A DNA stretch of 64,000 nt from Isoetes taiwanensis (taxonomy: Eukaryota > Streptophyta > Lycopodiopsida > Isoetales > Isoetaceae): positions 13,857,714 through 13,921,713 of the forward strand of contig JAJEKV010000027.1 of NCBI GenBank assembly GCA_021234155.1, written 5' to 3'. This document shows, piece by piece, positions 31,501 to 44,657 of this stretch. The position numbers were made by a program, and so were the translations under genes. Within the stretch, counting starts at the first letter, position 1; the number at the start of each line of letters is the position of its first letter. The notes under the pieces were generated by a model, which saw only the letters and a list, made by a program, of their open reading frames with translations, was not told the origin of the DNA and searched no databases.

Positions 31501-33408
31501 TCATATGCCAATAGTCTCAATGGACATTTAAAGTTTACAATCTGAACTTGTATCTTACCAAAGATCATCTATGGACAATGCATAACGGCTTGCTCCTTAT
31601 AAGTGGAAGCTATTGATGTTCTTTATCTTCCTTATACTAGCAATACGCCTATTTGCAGAGCCTTGATGTTCAGGTATTGATTCTATAATCAATACATCAC
31701 AGACTGGATCTCATTTTCTACACATGATTTACCCTGCATTGAGTGAAGCTGAACTTCCAGTATCCTAGTCATATGTAAGCATCGCAATCAACCCTAATAC
31801 ACAAATACACAGGAAAAGGTTCTGCCATTGGACGGCTGTAATGATGCACATGTCCCGAAATTGTTCGTGCGAATTACATGGCTGCATTGGGGATGGAGCA
31901 CCCAGCTAGGAATGAGAGGAAGACCTCACTAGCTTGTTCAACTTAGAGCGTCCATGTATTGCCAGACATGGCAGATGCATCCTATATAAATCAATGTGGA
32001 ATGGGACAGTTTAGAACCACTTCGCTGGAGACACGATAGATTGAGGGGCCAGCCATAGGATAACTGTTCAAAAATGTTTTGCAGATTACGCATTCTTACA
32101 GAATTCTAGTTACCCGTAAGTGCACATAATGGATAGATTGCAGTAACATTTTGATTTCATCGGCCTCCTGTTACAAGAATTTAACTTAAAAAAAAAAGAC
32201 TCTCTCTTCCATTCCTACGCCACCGTTTCCGAGTCAAGGTATTGGAGGGATGCATTTGACCTTGTGATCTCAGCTGTGGCTTTCTAAATCAAATCCTTTT
32301 TCCAGTATCACAGCCTTCCCCTCGCCTTTATCGGCAGTGCAATAGATAAGAGCCATGAGCAAGTGCATAGTGCAAAGATTCCTTAAAATCTACTACCTTA
32401 AGACTCACCTTCCATATTTCCCTCTGTGTTAAATGGGTTTGATCAAGGTCGAACACCTTTGCATAATTTATTCGAGAAAATGAAAAGCCCCAGACATTGA
32501 CTCCCCAAAGACAAACCATCATTGCCTGCAAAGTCAATAACACAGTTATACAGTTACCTTTGAGTTGCACTCTTAGCTTTCCTATCATCCTTACCACCAT
32601 AAACAAGGGATTATAAAATAGAAAGGCTTCATGTAAGAAATTGTTGCGAAGCTTCTCATCCATTCTCAAGACAGAATCTAGTGATATCTGGGTAGTTGAA
32701 CAATTTTATTGTTAAAATATGACAATTGATTAGATCTGAATCATGTAGTGTGCAACTTCATACCTTGAAACAAAGTATAATCCATGTTGCCAGTGCTAAA
32801 ACCTGCATAATGAAAGAAGAAACATGAATCGACTTAAATGTGGATCTAGCCTGCAAATGAACACAGAAACCTAACCTGCAAACGATTCACTCCCTTTGTT
32901 ACTGACATGGCAATTGCGGCTCCAATAGGTGCATGGTGAGGTGAAGGGGAACCATTAAGCTTCATATTTCCTCCGTCTGGAGTACTGGAATCCTCAAGAA
33001 GGCCAACTCCTACCAAGAAATTGTCAGGCTAAATTTTTATATCACCAGCAGGAGGGTAAAAAACGTGAAAAAATGAACTTCTACAAGGGCACATAAGTTG
33101 GATGGGTTTGACAAATTGACTGCCGTAAAGCCTTCAAACGGACTAACAGACCCACTACCCATTTAACAAATTAAAGTTCAAGCTTTCATTCTATTATCAA
33201 ATCATAAAGTTTAAGCATGATAGTAAAATTTCCCAGTCTTAAATTACTGCAATTACACCAGATCTGAGCCATATAACAATCATTAATGCCCAATAACTAA
33301 AATTGTCTCAGTCTCACCAGGATCCGCCAGGCCTACCCTGCTCCGAGAGTAACGAAGCACTGGACTTGGCAGCTGTGGTTGAGGATCCAACATTAAACCA
33401 CGGGGCAT
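28531..33408 (-). CDS. EXS (ERD1/XPR1/SYG1) domain membrane protein, 13 exons
   Basis: The exons are 33318-33408, 32876-33009, 32764-32802, 32595-32687, 32409-32525, 30017-30112, 29717-29830, 29581-29634, 29470-29517, 29264-29399, 29022-29187, 28873-28924 and 28531-28788. All introns are GT-AG and all phases agree, giving 465 residues (460 from the second in-frame ATG at 33393). The EXS hallmarks are present: NYAKVFDLDQTHLT (~139-152), SMTAYLYL, LERSVCR-like DIERSVCRM (~250-258), FQCLRQYSDT, YSFYWDISRDWDL, WTYKLSAHLRHN (~396-407) and FFRVENE (~427-433). Several hydrophobic segments predict a polytopic membrane protein. There is no N-terminal SPX domain, as in the short plant EXS proteins of ~460 residues. 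Relatives with SPX (PHO1, XPR1) export phosphate; the substrate of this short class is not known to me. An in-frame TGA upstream limits the start to 33408 or 33393. Confidence 0.95.
30342..31605. repeat. Diverged tandem duplication inside the long EXS intron
   Basis: The 2.3 kb intron between exons 5 and 6 contains two head-to-tail copies of a ~680 bp unit (about 30342-31020 and 31035-31605). Shared landmarks in the same order are CAGCATGGAATCCTTTATGA, GGTGCCAAAGATTT, ACCTATCAACCAAG, TTTACACTCTCC and CATACCTACTAAAG. No coding signal or terminal repeats were seen. Confidence 0.8.
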
Positions 33409-35280
33409 CACATGCGTTGTGCCCAGATTGGGTTTACCAACTCATCAGGTACCAGTTCTTAAAATCTGTTTCATCTAGTACAAAAATGAACCAGATCAAA
33501 ATCTTTTCGTCTTCTACAAAGGCGACCTGAAGAGGAGGAAGAAAAAAAAACGGACCAAATGAGGTTTTACAGAGGAACTGGATCAGCGGCGATGCGCAGG
33601 CAAAGGTCTTGTATGCTCCATGTGCGGCATGCTTTCTTTCTTTCGACTTCCTTGTCTTTGGGCATTACCCTATGGTGTAATTTTCTTCTCCTGTAGACTT
33701 TTTATTTCTTTTGCCTCCTTACAATACAATTCCTTACATTTGGATCTAGGTAATGTTGGAGAGTTATTATACCAAATAAAATGTGAGCCATCTCCCATGT
33801 GCTGTGCATTCCCCTATGGTAGATTAAATTAGTACCAAACTCCCTTTTTCTTTTCTTTTGGCATAAGAATACACTGTATAACTTAGAAGGCATTGTGTAT
33901 ATTACAAGTGAGAACATGTATATCTAAACAGGTCCCTTATTATGTAGGGAATATATGAGGCTGATGGTTGTCTATTTACATAAGTGCTTGTTTTTGTTAA
34001 AATGCTTCCTATGCTGAACTTGAGATCAGCATAACAAAGATAATGCTTCCTATGCTGAACTTTTAAAGATAATGTTTTCAACTTTCAACTATCTCAACTT
34101 TCTGAAGGAAAAACATACATCTATTTATCACAAACTTGCTATCTAATTTGATTCCGTGAAGCCTATCAAATGTCGTTTATCCTATCCAAATCCGTGATAT
34201 TGAAGAAAAATTTCAGGGCATCTCCAAAAGTCGATCATCATTCTGTGGCTTTTAGCTATGGCGGGTTTGGAAGGGATGGCAAGATGTGAAGTAAGCGACA
34301 AAAGCATGGTCTAAATCATGTTCTTACCTCAAAGTGAACCCAATCCAATAGGATGGTTCAAAACCCTATTGTAAATAAGGATGCATCCAACCAAAAAGCC
34401 AAAACAAAAGTGCAGTCCAAGTCGAAATGCCAAATTTAACCCATATTCATGCATTCCAATATGATTTAACATCAAATCGCCTTTTGCAGAGAAAGGGCAA
34501 GGAAAAAAATACGTGACAAATCCAAACTGCGATCCTTTGACCATGGAAAGAAAGAGCACAAAATCTTTCAAAAGCTTAGAATAAAAAACGGATTTATAAT
34601 CAATATGACCTTCTCTGCATCGCCTATCACTGCCTCATATGGTAAGAATGCTCTCGTCAAAAAATGCTAAGCTCGAAGTTCTGAATGATGCTTCTAAAAT
34701 TCCCCCTCGACAACATTCGTCTTTTGCCGAAACTATAAACACTTCAATACGCCTCCCCTCGTGACATGCCAAGGAGCCCTCGTAGCCTATACACCTTTAA
34801 TGTGTGAATGTGTTAACTCCTCCGGGTAAGACATCTAATGTTGTCACAAGGATTAAAGGTTACTGAGTGTGATACGACATGACCGCCTCTACAATTAGTT
34901 TTATTAATCCGCCATAAATTCGCTAGCCGTATAGTGACGCAGTGTCCATGCAATTGTGAATTGCATGAAACACAAAATTGCAAAAGAATTCCAAAACTCG
35001 GTTCCATTATTTGAGGTCATGATACAATCTAAAAAAGAAGCTGAGACGATCTCCTCCTACTTTCTGGACGTATTACATCGCCCAAATCTAACTTCTAAAT
35101 CGGAAGGGAAATTGAAGATTTTCTTTTGGCGTGCGAGGATAAGCCAAACTGTCATGCCTTCTTCTTTGACAGGCCGAAAAATATATGTGCTCTCAGGTAA
35201 AGCACCCCCAAAGCACTATGTGTGGACAAGGAAATGCCCCCCACCTATATGCTTAGACCCCTATATATTCTCTCTCTTTC
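33409..35280. other. Upstream region of the EXS gene, no further gene recognised
   Basis: The first few hundred bases should hold the 5' UTR and promoter of the minus-strand EXS gene. A phrase (AATGCTTCCTATGCTGAACTT) is repeated at about 34001 and 34044. A plus-strand frame from 34956 runs into the TC microsatellite and has no recognisable motif. Confidence 0.4.
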
Positions 35281-35282
35281 TC

Positions 35283-35289
35283 AACTTTA

Positions 35290-35347
<58 letters not shown>

Positions 35348-35353
35348 CTCTCT
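35283..35353. repeat. (TC)n microsatellite
   Basis: About 70 bases of nearly pure TC repeat stand at the left border of the 4.67 kb tandem duplication. Confidence 0.9.
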
Positions 35354-35356
35354 TGC

Positions 35357-38300
35357 ATCGGCCACATGCTCGTGAAAAAATCCATCTCAACACATACCCC
35401 GCTCCTCCCCGAAATAAAATGATTTTTGGGAGTGAGAGAGAGATCGATATCTCGAAGTAATGTTCTCCTCATATGCATCTCTTTTACTGCTTGCTCTGAT
35501 TTTCGATCGTGCATCAATTCCCGCCGACGCAGAGAAAATGTGGGATAATTCGGGATCGTGAATGCCTCAATTTCAAATTGTGGATATTCGCTCCCTCAGA
35601 TTTCTTGGTTCTATGGGCTACATGTGATAATTCGGCTTCAGTTTTCCTCCCTCCTGCATTCTTCTTTTCGATTCGCTACTAAAACCCGATGGATCCGTCA
35701 TTCTTGGTATGATTGCCATGTTTTTCTAAAGCTTTTAATACCTCTGGATTTGCATTATGCAGATACTGCTTTGCAGCTATTGAACTCAACGAAGCTCAAG
35801 ATCCAATGAATCTGTTCGATGATGATGTTTTTAGAAGACAACAATGGTATGTTTTTTGCGATCTCGCAGCTATAATGGTTATGTGGTTCCAAAGTAGGTT
35901 AGAAGACCACTCAAGAAGATTTTGATTGCTCCAAGGCAGAGAACACAATGGGATAATACTGGACTCATGCATGGAATTGTATAGCTTCCTTGAAGATGAT
36001 ATGTGGCACCAATTTTACGTGTGATGAAGAGAGCCAGCATTTGAGAGATTGGTAGGTTTAATTGTGCCTCTATCTTGTCGTGCCCTAGATAAAGTAAGGC
36101 CCCCGTTGATCCGGTAGGAAAGCGCTTACATGGTTCTCTATTTTCTTGCACACGATATGCCTCATGTCGGCCGAGATCTTTTATGTTGGGAAGGCAACAG
36201 ACAGTAAATATACCAAGAAAAATCATGCTTGTATTGGCTTCAAGACAATGCTGCATACAAACGCTTGTTGCAATGCCTACGTGCAAGATTAATTCAAAGG
36301 CGGCATTTAAGGAATTCTATGATGCAACAGTGGTTGCCCAATATATATGGTACTTGACGGATCCCATATTTTTTATGGAGGAAACCAAAAAAGGACAATG
36401 GGGAAGACTATTACGTAAAACATAAGAGTGTATTCATAAGTCTCATGCAAGGAATTGTGACACATATGTGACTTTTATAAATGTTTGTGTAACAAGAACA
36501 AAGTCTACCCATGATTCCAAACTGGGCCCAAGAAGAGCTCCATCTATAACAAAATTGCCTCCCAAAACAAATTTCCATAAGAACCAGCAGGACTCTTAGT
36601 GGGCGTAAAACCTAAGAAGGGGTACCATCGATCAAGATGTTCGTAAATATTCCACCATTACTATTAGGTGATTCAGCCTATTCTAGCAGGCCCTTTCTCC
36701 CAAAGTCTTTCCTCAAAATCGTGGTGCTTATGGTAAGTTCAACAAAAAGGATTTTGTAGGGCAGAGTGTGGAGAATGGATTTGGCATCAGGAAGGAAAAA
36801 TTCAGAATTCTCAAACACTTGCCCGCATGCTGCCAAAGCTTCCAAGATCATACACGCATGTTGGTGGGTGCCCTTCTTTGGAACTTCCGTGATAATGGAA
36901 GACAAGGGCCGGGACATGCTGCCAATTGAAGATGATCCTCCACCAATTTACTACTATGAAATGTATTACGAACATGTCATTAAAAACAAGGTGATCAAAA
37001 TGAGGCACGCGGTTATTTGAAAACTGATGGACATGCGGACTTCTATGATTGTTTCGTAGACAATAAATATATTACAAAAGTCAATTTTATCCATCCTATC
37101 TTCACTTATTTGTCGCATTTCTTACATTATGATGAATAAGTGATTCACTTTAGAGCCAAGTTTCCATTTAGAGCATCAAAACATTTCACTTGGAAATACC
37201 GAACAACCTGCTACGTAATTCAATGAGTCCCGTGGACTTCACAATTAGAGAACTTAGAAGAATAGGAAAGATCATCCTCAGACACACAAACAAGTTTGAT
37301 AAGAGAGCAGTTTATATTCATAAAAGATTACATGGGCAAGGCAAAGCCCTGCTCAAAATATTTGAGCATTTGAGTCGTAAACATTCTAAGTGAGTCAAAA
37401 TGACTTCACTATACTAAAAAGTCTCAGACACCTTCCACGATACTGTGAAATCTCGCATATTGCTGCCATTGGCATTTGTTTCAACCGGCCGCTTCCTCGA
37501 AAGCAATCGATGAGAAAAAAAAATGGCAGCCATGCCATTTAACAGAAAACAAAAAGGCATTTTATAAAAAGAAAATGTATAACAAAAAGAAGTGAAGGAG
37601 AGTCGATTCGGTGATAGAAAGGGACAAAGATCACATGGAAAGGTTGACTACGAATTCCCCATGGAGGCACCACATTTCCTCGTAGCTTCACATAAACACA
37701 CCCATATGCCCCTCGTGACGTTGTTTGCGTAATTTGCCCATTCCAAAAACCTCCCGATCCACGCTAACGCCCATTCCAAATGGTGAAAACTAATGGTCTC
37801 TTTATCAAGCTTCCAATGAATAACCTTGTGAGACATAACTGAACTTCGTGGTTTGGTCGGCTGGATGCTGGGAGATGAAAACCGCTTGTTGCCCACTTTC
37901 GGCCCCAAGAGTTCAAGATTCTCCTCATGATTTTCCCCGAAAAACATTTTCTAAGTCATTGTGCTGTCACTAAATCAGCAGAGAATCCCCACCGCCGCTT
38001 GAAGAACCTCGCCACTGACGTAGGGCCGTATCATGGTCGTAATAATAGGTTTCTGAGGAAGATGAAGATGTGTGGTGGAGTTTGATAGGATGATGATCTC
38101 AAGACGCAGCCTCAAGAGGAACTCAAGAAGAGGAGCTTCATTGAGAGCGCTATGCTTTTCTCGTCACTCTAATTTCCATATTGTCGGCTGCTTGCATGCA
38201 AGAATTGGAGGGAGCTTAAGTAGCCTTTACTTAATTTGGATGATCAGTGGACTAGAAGGCAATATTTAATGCTAAAATATTAGGCCTACAACTTCTTTAA

Positions 38301-39990
38301 ATATTTAAGAATATCGATGATTTTTGACAGCTCCAAAAGAAATTTAAAGCAAATAATCAAAATCTAACCTTATTCTTTTGTTTTGGCAAAGAAGTTTGGC
38401 ACCCCCGGAGCAAGGCCCCTTTGTCATTTCACATATGCTTTGAGTCATTGCACCATTGACTCGCAATTTCGACCGCTTATGCATCTTATTGTTTCCAATT
38501 CCCACTAACTCAATTTTCTTTTGCACTTTCTTCTTTTCTAAAATCTAATTTCTTCACCCTTGTCCCCAAATGTGCTTGCCATCCAGGATATTCCCATTGC
38601 AATGTCCTCATCTATTTGCAACCCGACTTCTTTCTACTTGCAGGTTTTCCACAACCTGTGCCGACATACGTCAAGATCTAGGACTTGAAGAATCCGGGTC
38701 TGGTTTCCCTCGTGGGTGTCCTATTGATTGGAATTCTCTGCATCACCGGATCGCTCGGATTTCCCGTGTTCACATCATTGTTTGAATCTGGGTGGATCAG
38801 CAAATTGGTCTTCAAATGCTGTGACTGCTCCAACAGCCAAAAACTGCCATTCATGAAAGATTCGAAAGTAATTAGTATGCAAGTCTCAGCAGCCCCAAAG
38901 CTTCATTGCCAAATCTACCATCATCACAAAATCTCTGCATTGGATTATCGTGAGGTACACCATATTTAACTTCTTCCATTTTGTCATGCAATTAACGCCA
39001 AACTTGATGGTTCGGGGAACTGATGGCTGGGCGTTTCTCCTTCTCATCTTTTAAATTTAGCTTGCGCCTTATCCCATTTGTTCTTTTAGTTGTCCTTAGC
39101 CTCCACTAAACCCCAACAAAGGGCTACGTACTCTCTATCATAATTTCTCCATTGTGTGTTGGAGAGGTTGAGGGTGCCTCCGTTACCAATTTCATCTCGC
39201 TCGTGAGATTGAGTGAATGTGGAGACACCGTGATCCGGCCCATTGCATGTGGACTTTTCTATTCCTTTGTGTCTATCACTTTCAATTTTCCTTCTCTATG
39301 CACAAATAATAGCCAAAAGGTAATCTACTTTCTAAAGATTCACCACAACATTGGAGTGATATTCTAATTCCCACAATACACGCTGGATCTCTTTTCTTTG
39401 ATCGCCTTGAAGGAATTGGCTCGTAATTAGTCTCCACTGTATTAATTACGGAGATCTGGCCTGGCCATCGTCCTTCTGGTGCCATTTTTTCAACTGGTGA
39501 GGCACGAAAGGCTTGTCAAGTTGCCGCAAAGCAGACGAGAGGCCTTAGACATCTCAATCCAATTAATTGATTGGGAATAAGGATGACATAAAAGGAAATT
39601 GACGAAAGCAGAAATTAATGAACGACAGTAATAAAACATAATGCAAATGCCTCATGGATCCGACATGAATACTGATCGTGAATCGGGCTAATTGCTTCGA
39701 GAGGAATTGATACTTGGAGCAAAGCACTAGGCGTCTTTGGAAGATCAAGAAACAGGGAAATGGCTCGGGTATTCGTGTGGGAAACATTTCCTCAAGGCTT
39801 TTCAAAATGAAAATTAAGGCCATAATTGTTTGCTAGTGGAGACGAAACGCTTCCCTAACTGGGCCGCTTAATCATCTCGAGGTGAGTTGGTTTTCCACTC
39901 TCACTCATCTCTCCCATCTCTCCCTCATTTCTCATCTCTCAGATTCTTTCTCGTATTCCTCTCTCACATTCCTAAGTCAAAGATGTACAA
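35357..39990. repeat. 4.67 kb direct tandem duplication, copy A
   Basis: This copy runs from GGCCACATGCTCGT (35360) to AGATGTACAA (39981-39990) and repeats in the same order and orientation at 40036-44657. Landmarks such as TTTTATGTTGGGAA, ATTTGTCGCATTTCTTACATT, TTAGAGAACTTAGAAGA and AAACTGCCATTCATGAAAGA recur at a constant offset of about 4.67 kb. No gene could be assigned. The more gene-like readings are plus 35763-35850 (YCFAAIELNEAQDP..., bounded by AG and GT) and a minus-strand segment near 36040-36100 (AQLNLPISQM). I list it as an unclassified repeat. Confidence 0.85.
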
Positions 39991-39999
39991 CGATCTCCC

Positions 40000-40022
40000 T
40001 CCCTCCCTCCCTCCCTCCCTCT
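40000..40022. repeat. (CCCT)n microsatellite
   Basis: Repeated CCCT units lie at the junction of the two copies of the tandem duplication, in the place of the TC tract that precedes copy A. Confidence 0.85.
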
Positions 40023-40035
40023 CCTCCTCAAAGTT

Positions 40036-43000
40036 GGCCACATGCTCGTAAAAATCCATCTCTCGTCACATATGGTTCCTCCCCTAAAATGTAATGTGAT
40101 TTTTGGGAGGAGAGGAGAGACGATATCTCGAGGCTTAAATACCGCTATTGGCAGAATTTTTGTCGCTTGGCTTCTGGATTTTCGACCGCATCAATTCCGC
40201 CGACGAGAGAAAATGTGGGATAATTGATCAGAACGCTCACCCGTGGGCCAAATTGGATATCGCCCTGCTTTGGTTCTGGGCTGGCTAAGGGATAATTCAT
40301 TTCTAGTTTTTCCTCCCCATTCTTTCGATTCCGCCACTAAACCATGGATCCGCCATTCTTGGTATGATTGCCATGCTTTTTTCGGCTTTGACACTGATTT
40401 CAGATACGTAGATACTGCTTTGCGTTTATTGAACTCACCCAGCTCAAGACCAATGACCGCTCGGCTTATTTATATTTGTAATATCAACAATGGTATGTTT
40501 TTTACGATCCTCAGCCGCTAATGGTTGGGTGGTTCCAAAGCAGGTTAGAAGATCACCAAGAAGATTTTGGATTGCTCCAAGGCGTAGAACACAATGGGAT
40601 AATATCGATAACTACTATTGAATTGTATAGCTTCCTTTTGAAGATGATATGTGGCACCAATTTTACAGATGAAGAGAGCCACATTTGAGAGATTGGTAGG
40701 TTTAATTGTGCCCCATCTCTATCAGGTCCGAAATAAAGTAAGGCCCCCTCGTTGATCCAAGGAAAGCAAATTGCTATGGTTCTCAGATTTTCTTGCACAC
40801 CTGTGATATGCCCTACATGCCTGGGCCGCAGGATTTTATGTTGGGAAAGCAACAAGCATTTAAATATACCAAGAAAATCACGCTTGTATTGGCTTCAAGA
40901 CACGCCGTATAAAACGCTTGTTGCAATGCCTACAGGTGCAAGATTAATTCGCATTAAGGAATTCCATGATGCAACAGGTTGCCCAATATATATATGGTAA
41001 AATTGATCTGATCCCATATTTTTTATGGAGGAAACCAAAAAAAGGACAATGGGGAAGACTATTATGTACATATAAGAGGCATTCATGTCTCATGCAAGGA
41101 ATTGTGACACATAGCAGACTTCTTATAACAAGCTTGTGTAACAAGAACAAAGTTCACCATGATTCCAAATCCGCCTAAGAAGAGCTCTATCTATAAACAA
41201 AATTGCCTCCAAACAAATTTGCAAGAACCAAAGGCAGTGACTCTTAGTGGCGTAAAAATCAAGAAGGGCAAGCCTAACATCAAAATGTTCAGTAAATATT
41301 CCACCTCTTCTATTAGGTGATCTGTACCCATGCTAAAGGTGCCCCTTTCTCCCAAAAGTTTTTCCCAAAATCGTGGTGCTTTATGGTAAGTTCAACAAAA
41401 GGATTTTAGAAAGGCAGTGTGTGTGGAGAATGGATTTAAATAGAAGGAAAATCTGCACTCAAACACTCTGTCTGCATAAATGCCAAAGCTTCCAAGATCA
41501 TACACGCATGTTGTGTTCTTTGGAACTTTTGTATAATGGAAGACAAGGCCACATGCCACTGAAGATGATCCTCCACCAATATACTACTATGAAATGGCTA
41601 TGAATGTGTCATTAAAAACAAGGTGGATCAAATGAGGCACGGTTATTTGAAAACTGATGGACATGTGATCCCCGTGGATTGTCTTTTCTTTGTAGACAAT
41701 AAATATTAAATTCAAAAGTCAATTCTTCTCCATTTCGCTATCTTTACCATTATTTGTCGCATTTCTTACATTATGATGAATAAGTGATTGAGTTTAGAGC
41801 TAAGTTTCCATTTAGAGCCTCAAAACATTTCTAATTTGGAAATACTCTAACAACCTGCTATGTAATTAGTGAGTCCTCGTGACTTCACAATTAGAGAACT
41901 TAGAAGACTAGGAAAATCATTTGTACACAAACAAGTTTGATAAGAGAAGCTTATATTCATAAAAAAGATTACATAGGCATATAAAGCCCCTCGCTTCAAA
42001 ATAATTCAAAGCATTTGAGTCAGCCAGAATATTCTCGAGTCAAATGACTTCACTGTGACTAAAAAAAAAGTTCGTCTACCTTCCAATGATACCAGGAAAT
42101 CTGCATGAATACAAGAGGCATTTGTTTTCAACCGCTACCGAAAGCAATCATATGAGAAAAATGGCAGCCAAGCAAGTCATTTCACGTAAACAAAAGGCTT
42201 TGGTAAAAAGAAAATGTATAAATAAAAAGGAAGTGAGGCAAAGTCGATTCGTGACAGATAGGGACACATATCACATGGAAAGGCTACACTACTTAATTTC
42301 ATGGAGGCACCACATTTCCTCAGTAGCTTCACATAGACACACTCCATATGCCCCGGCCCAAATTGTTTGCGTGACTTGTCATTTCATTCCAAAACCTCCC
42401 GATTCATTACTCAACGCCCATTCCAATAAAAATCAAGAATGGTCTCCTTATCAAGTCAGTAGTTTAACAACCTTGTGAGATATAACTCTAAACTCAGGTT
42501 TGCCGGGCCGGACAAAGGAGATGAAAACTCCGCTTTCTTCTTTGCCCAATTTCGGCCCCAAGAGTCTTCAAGATTCTCCTCGTAAAACACATTTTCCCCT
42601 GAAAAATATATTTTCTAAAATCGGCTGTGGCCGGTCACTAAACCGCAGAGATCCCTTAATCGCTGTCGAAGAACTCGCCACCGGAGGCAGGCCGTATCAT
42701 GGTCAATAATAGGGTATCTCAAGGAAGAGGAAGATGTGGTGGGTGGAGTTTGATAGGATGAGGATCTCAAGAAGAGTCAAGAGGAACTCAAGAAGAGCTT
42801 CGCTTGAGAGCTGCCATTGCTCATCTAATTTCCATATTGTCGGGCGGCTTCTTCTGTATGCAAGAATTGAGGAGCTAAGTAGCCTTTAATTTAATTTGGA
42901 TGATCGTGGACTAGAAGGTAATATTTAATGCTAAAATATTAGGGTCGCATAACATTTAAGAATATCGATGATTTTTTGTGACAGCTCCAAAAAAGAAATT

Positions 43001-44657
43001 CTAAAAAGCAAATAACCGAACGAATCCTTATTCCTTTGTTTTGGCAAGAAGTTTGGCAATTTCTTTGTATAAATGTCTCCTTTGTCATTTCACATATGCT
43101 TTGAGTCATTGCGTACCATTGACTCCGCAATTTCTTGATCAAGCTTTCAGATCTTATTGTTTCCACCCCTAATTCAACTCAATTTTTCTTGCACTTTCTT
43201 CTTTCAGAAATCTAATTTCTTCTACCTCGCTGTCCCCAAATGTGCTTTAAGCATCCGGTGATATTCCCATTGCAATGTCCTCATCTATTTGCAACTGACT
43301 TCTTCTACTTGTAGGTTTTCCACAAACTCCAGCTGGATTACATGCAAAATGGATCTTAGGACTTGAAGAATCAATTCGCTTCCTCAGGGGTGTCCTATTG
43401 ATTGGAATTTCTCGCATCACCGACTGCTCGGATTTCCCAGCTCACATTATTGTTTGAATTGGGTGGATCAGCAAATTGGTCTTCAAATGTCAGACTGCTC
43501 CAACAGCCAAAACCTGCCATTCATGAAAGATTCCGAAAGTAATTGCATGCAAGTCCGCAGCCCTCGAAGCCATTGCCACCCACCATCATCACCAAAGACC
43601 TCGGTATTGATTATCGAGGTAACACCATATTTAACTTCTTCCATTCTCACATACCATCACAACTTGATGGTTCGTAACCTCGTGATGGCTACAAGCCTCC
43701 TTCTCATCTTTAAATTTAGCTTGCACTATCCCATTTGTTCTTTAGTTGTCTCAGCCCAATTAAACCCCAACAAAGGGCTGCAATTTCATCATAATTTCCT
43801 CCCATTGTGTGCGTTGGAGAGGTTGAGGTGCCTCCTCGTTACCAATTTCATCTCGCTCAGAGATTGAGGAATGTGGAGACACCGCGATCTCATCTATCGC
43901 ATTGTGGGACTTTCTATTCTTTGTGTCTATCACTTTCACTTTTCCTTTCCTCATGCACAACAATAGCCAAAGGTAATCGTTTCTAAAGATTCACTCACAC
44001 ACGAGGATGCCCCACTTCGCTGAATACACGCTGGATCTCTTTCTTTGGATCGCCTTGAAGAGGGAATTGGTCGTAATTAGTCTCCAATTGCACATCCATG
44101 GAGATCTGGGTCTGCCATTTTCCCAGTCCTTCTTGGTGCCATTTTTCAACCCGAAAGAGGCACGAAGGCTTCATTAAGTTGTCAGGGTAAAGGTGACGAG
44201 AGGCCTTAGGGACATCCTAATCCAAATAATTGATTGGGAATAAGGACGCATATAAAAATCTAAAATTGGACGCATCGTATCTTTTAATCTAAATCTAATG
44301 CACACACAAAACATAATGCAAATGCGCTATGGATTCCATGAATACCGATCGTGAATTCCGCTAATTGCTTTGAGGAATTGGATACTTGGAGCAAGAATTA
44401 GGCGGCCTTGAAGACGCGAAACAGGAAATGGCTCTCGGGTTTTCGTGTGGGAAACATTTCTCAGCAGCTTTTTCAAAATAAAATTAAGGCTAATTGTTTG
44501 GTTAGTGGCACGAAAACGCCAATCCAAGTTAGGGGGCAATCATTCTCGAGGTGAGAGTTGGGTTTCCACTCTCACCCATCTCTCCTATCTCTCCCTCTAT
44601 CTCTCATCTCTCGTATTCTCTTGTATCTCCTCGCCATCTCTAAGTCAAGATGTACAA
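40036..44657. repeat. 4.67 kb direct tandem duplication, copy B
   Basis: It matches copy A along its whole length. Long identical stretches are broken by short patches of 1-6 base indels, so frames open in one copy are closed in the other (for example the AIELNEAQDP reading has no equivalent here). The AQLNLPISQM reading survives on the minus strand near 40690-40720. It ends exactly where the plus-strand LINE begins. Confidence 0.85.

Noticed and set aside
35222-35517. ORFs on both strands across 35.28-35.35 kb
   Set aside because: They are extended by the TC microsatellite and show no conserved sequence outside it.
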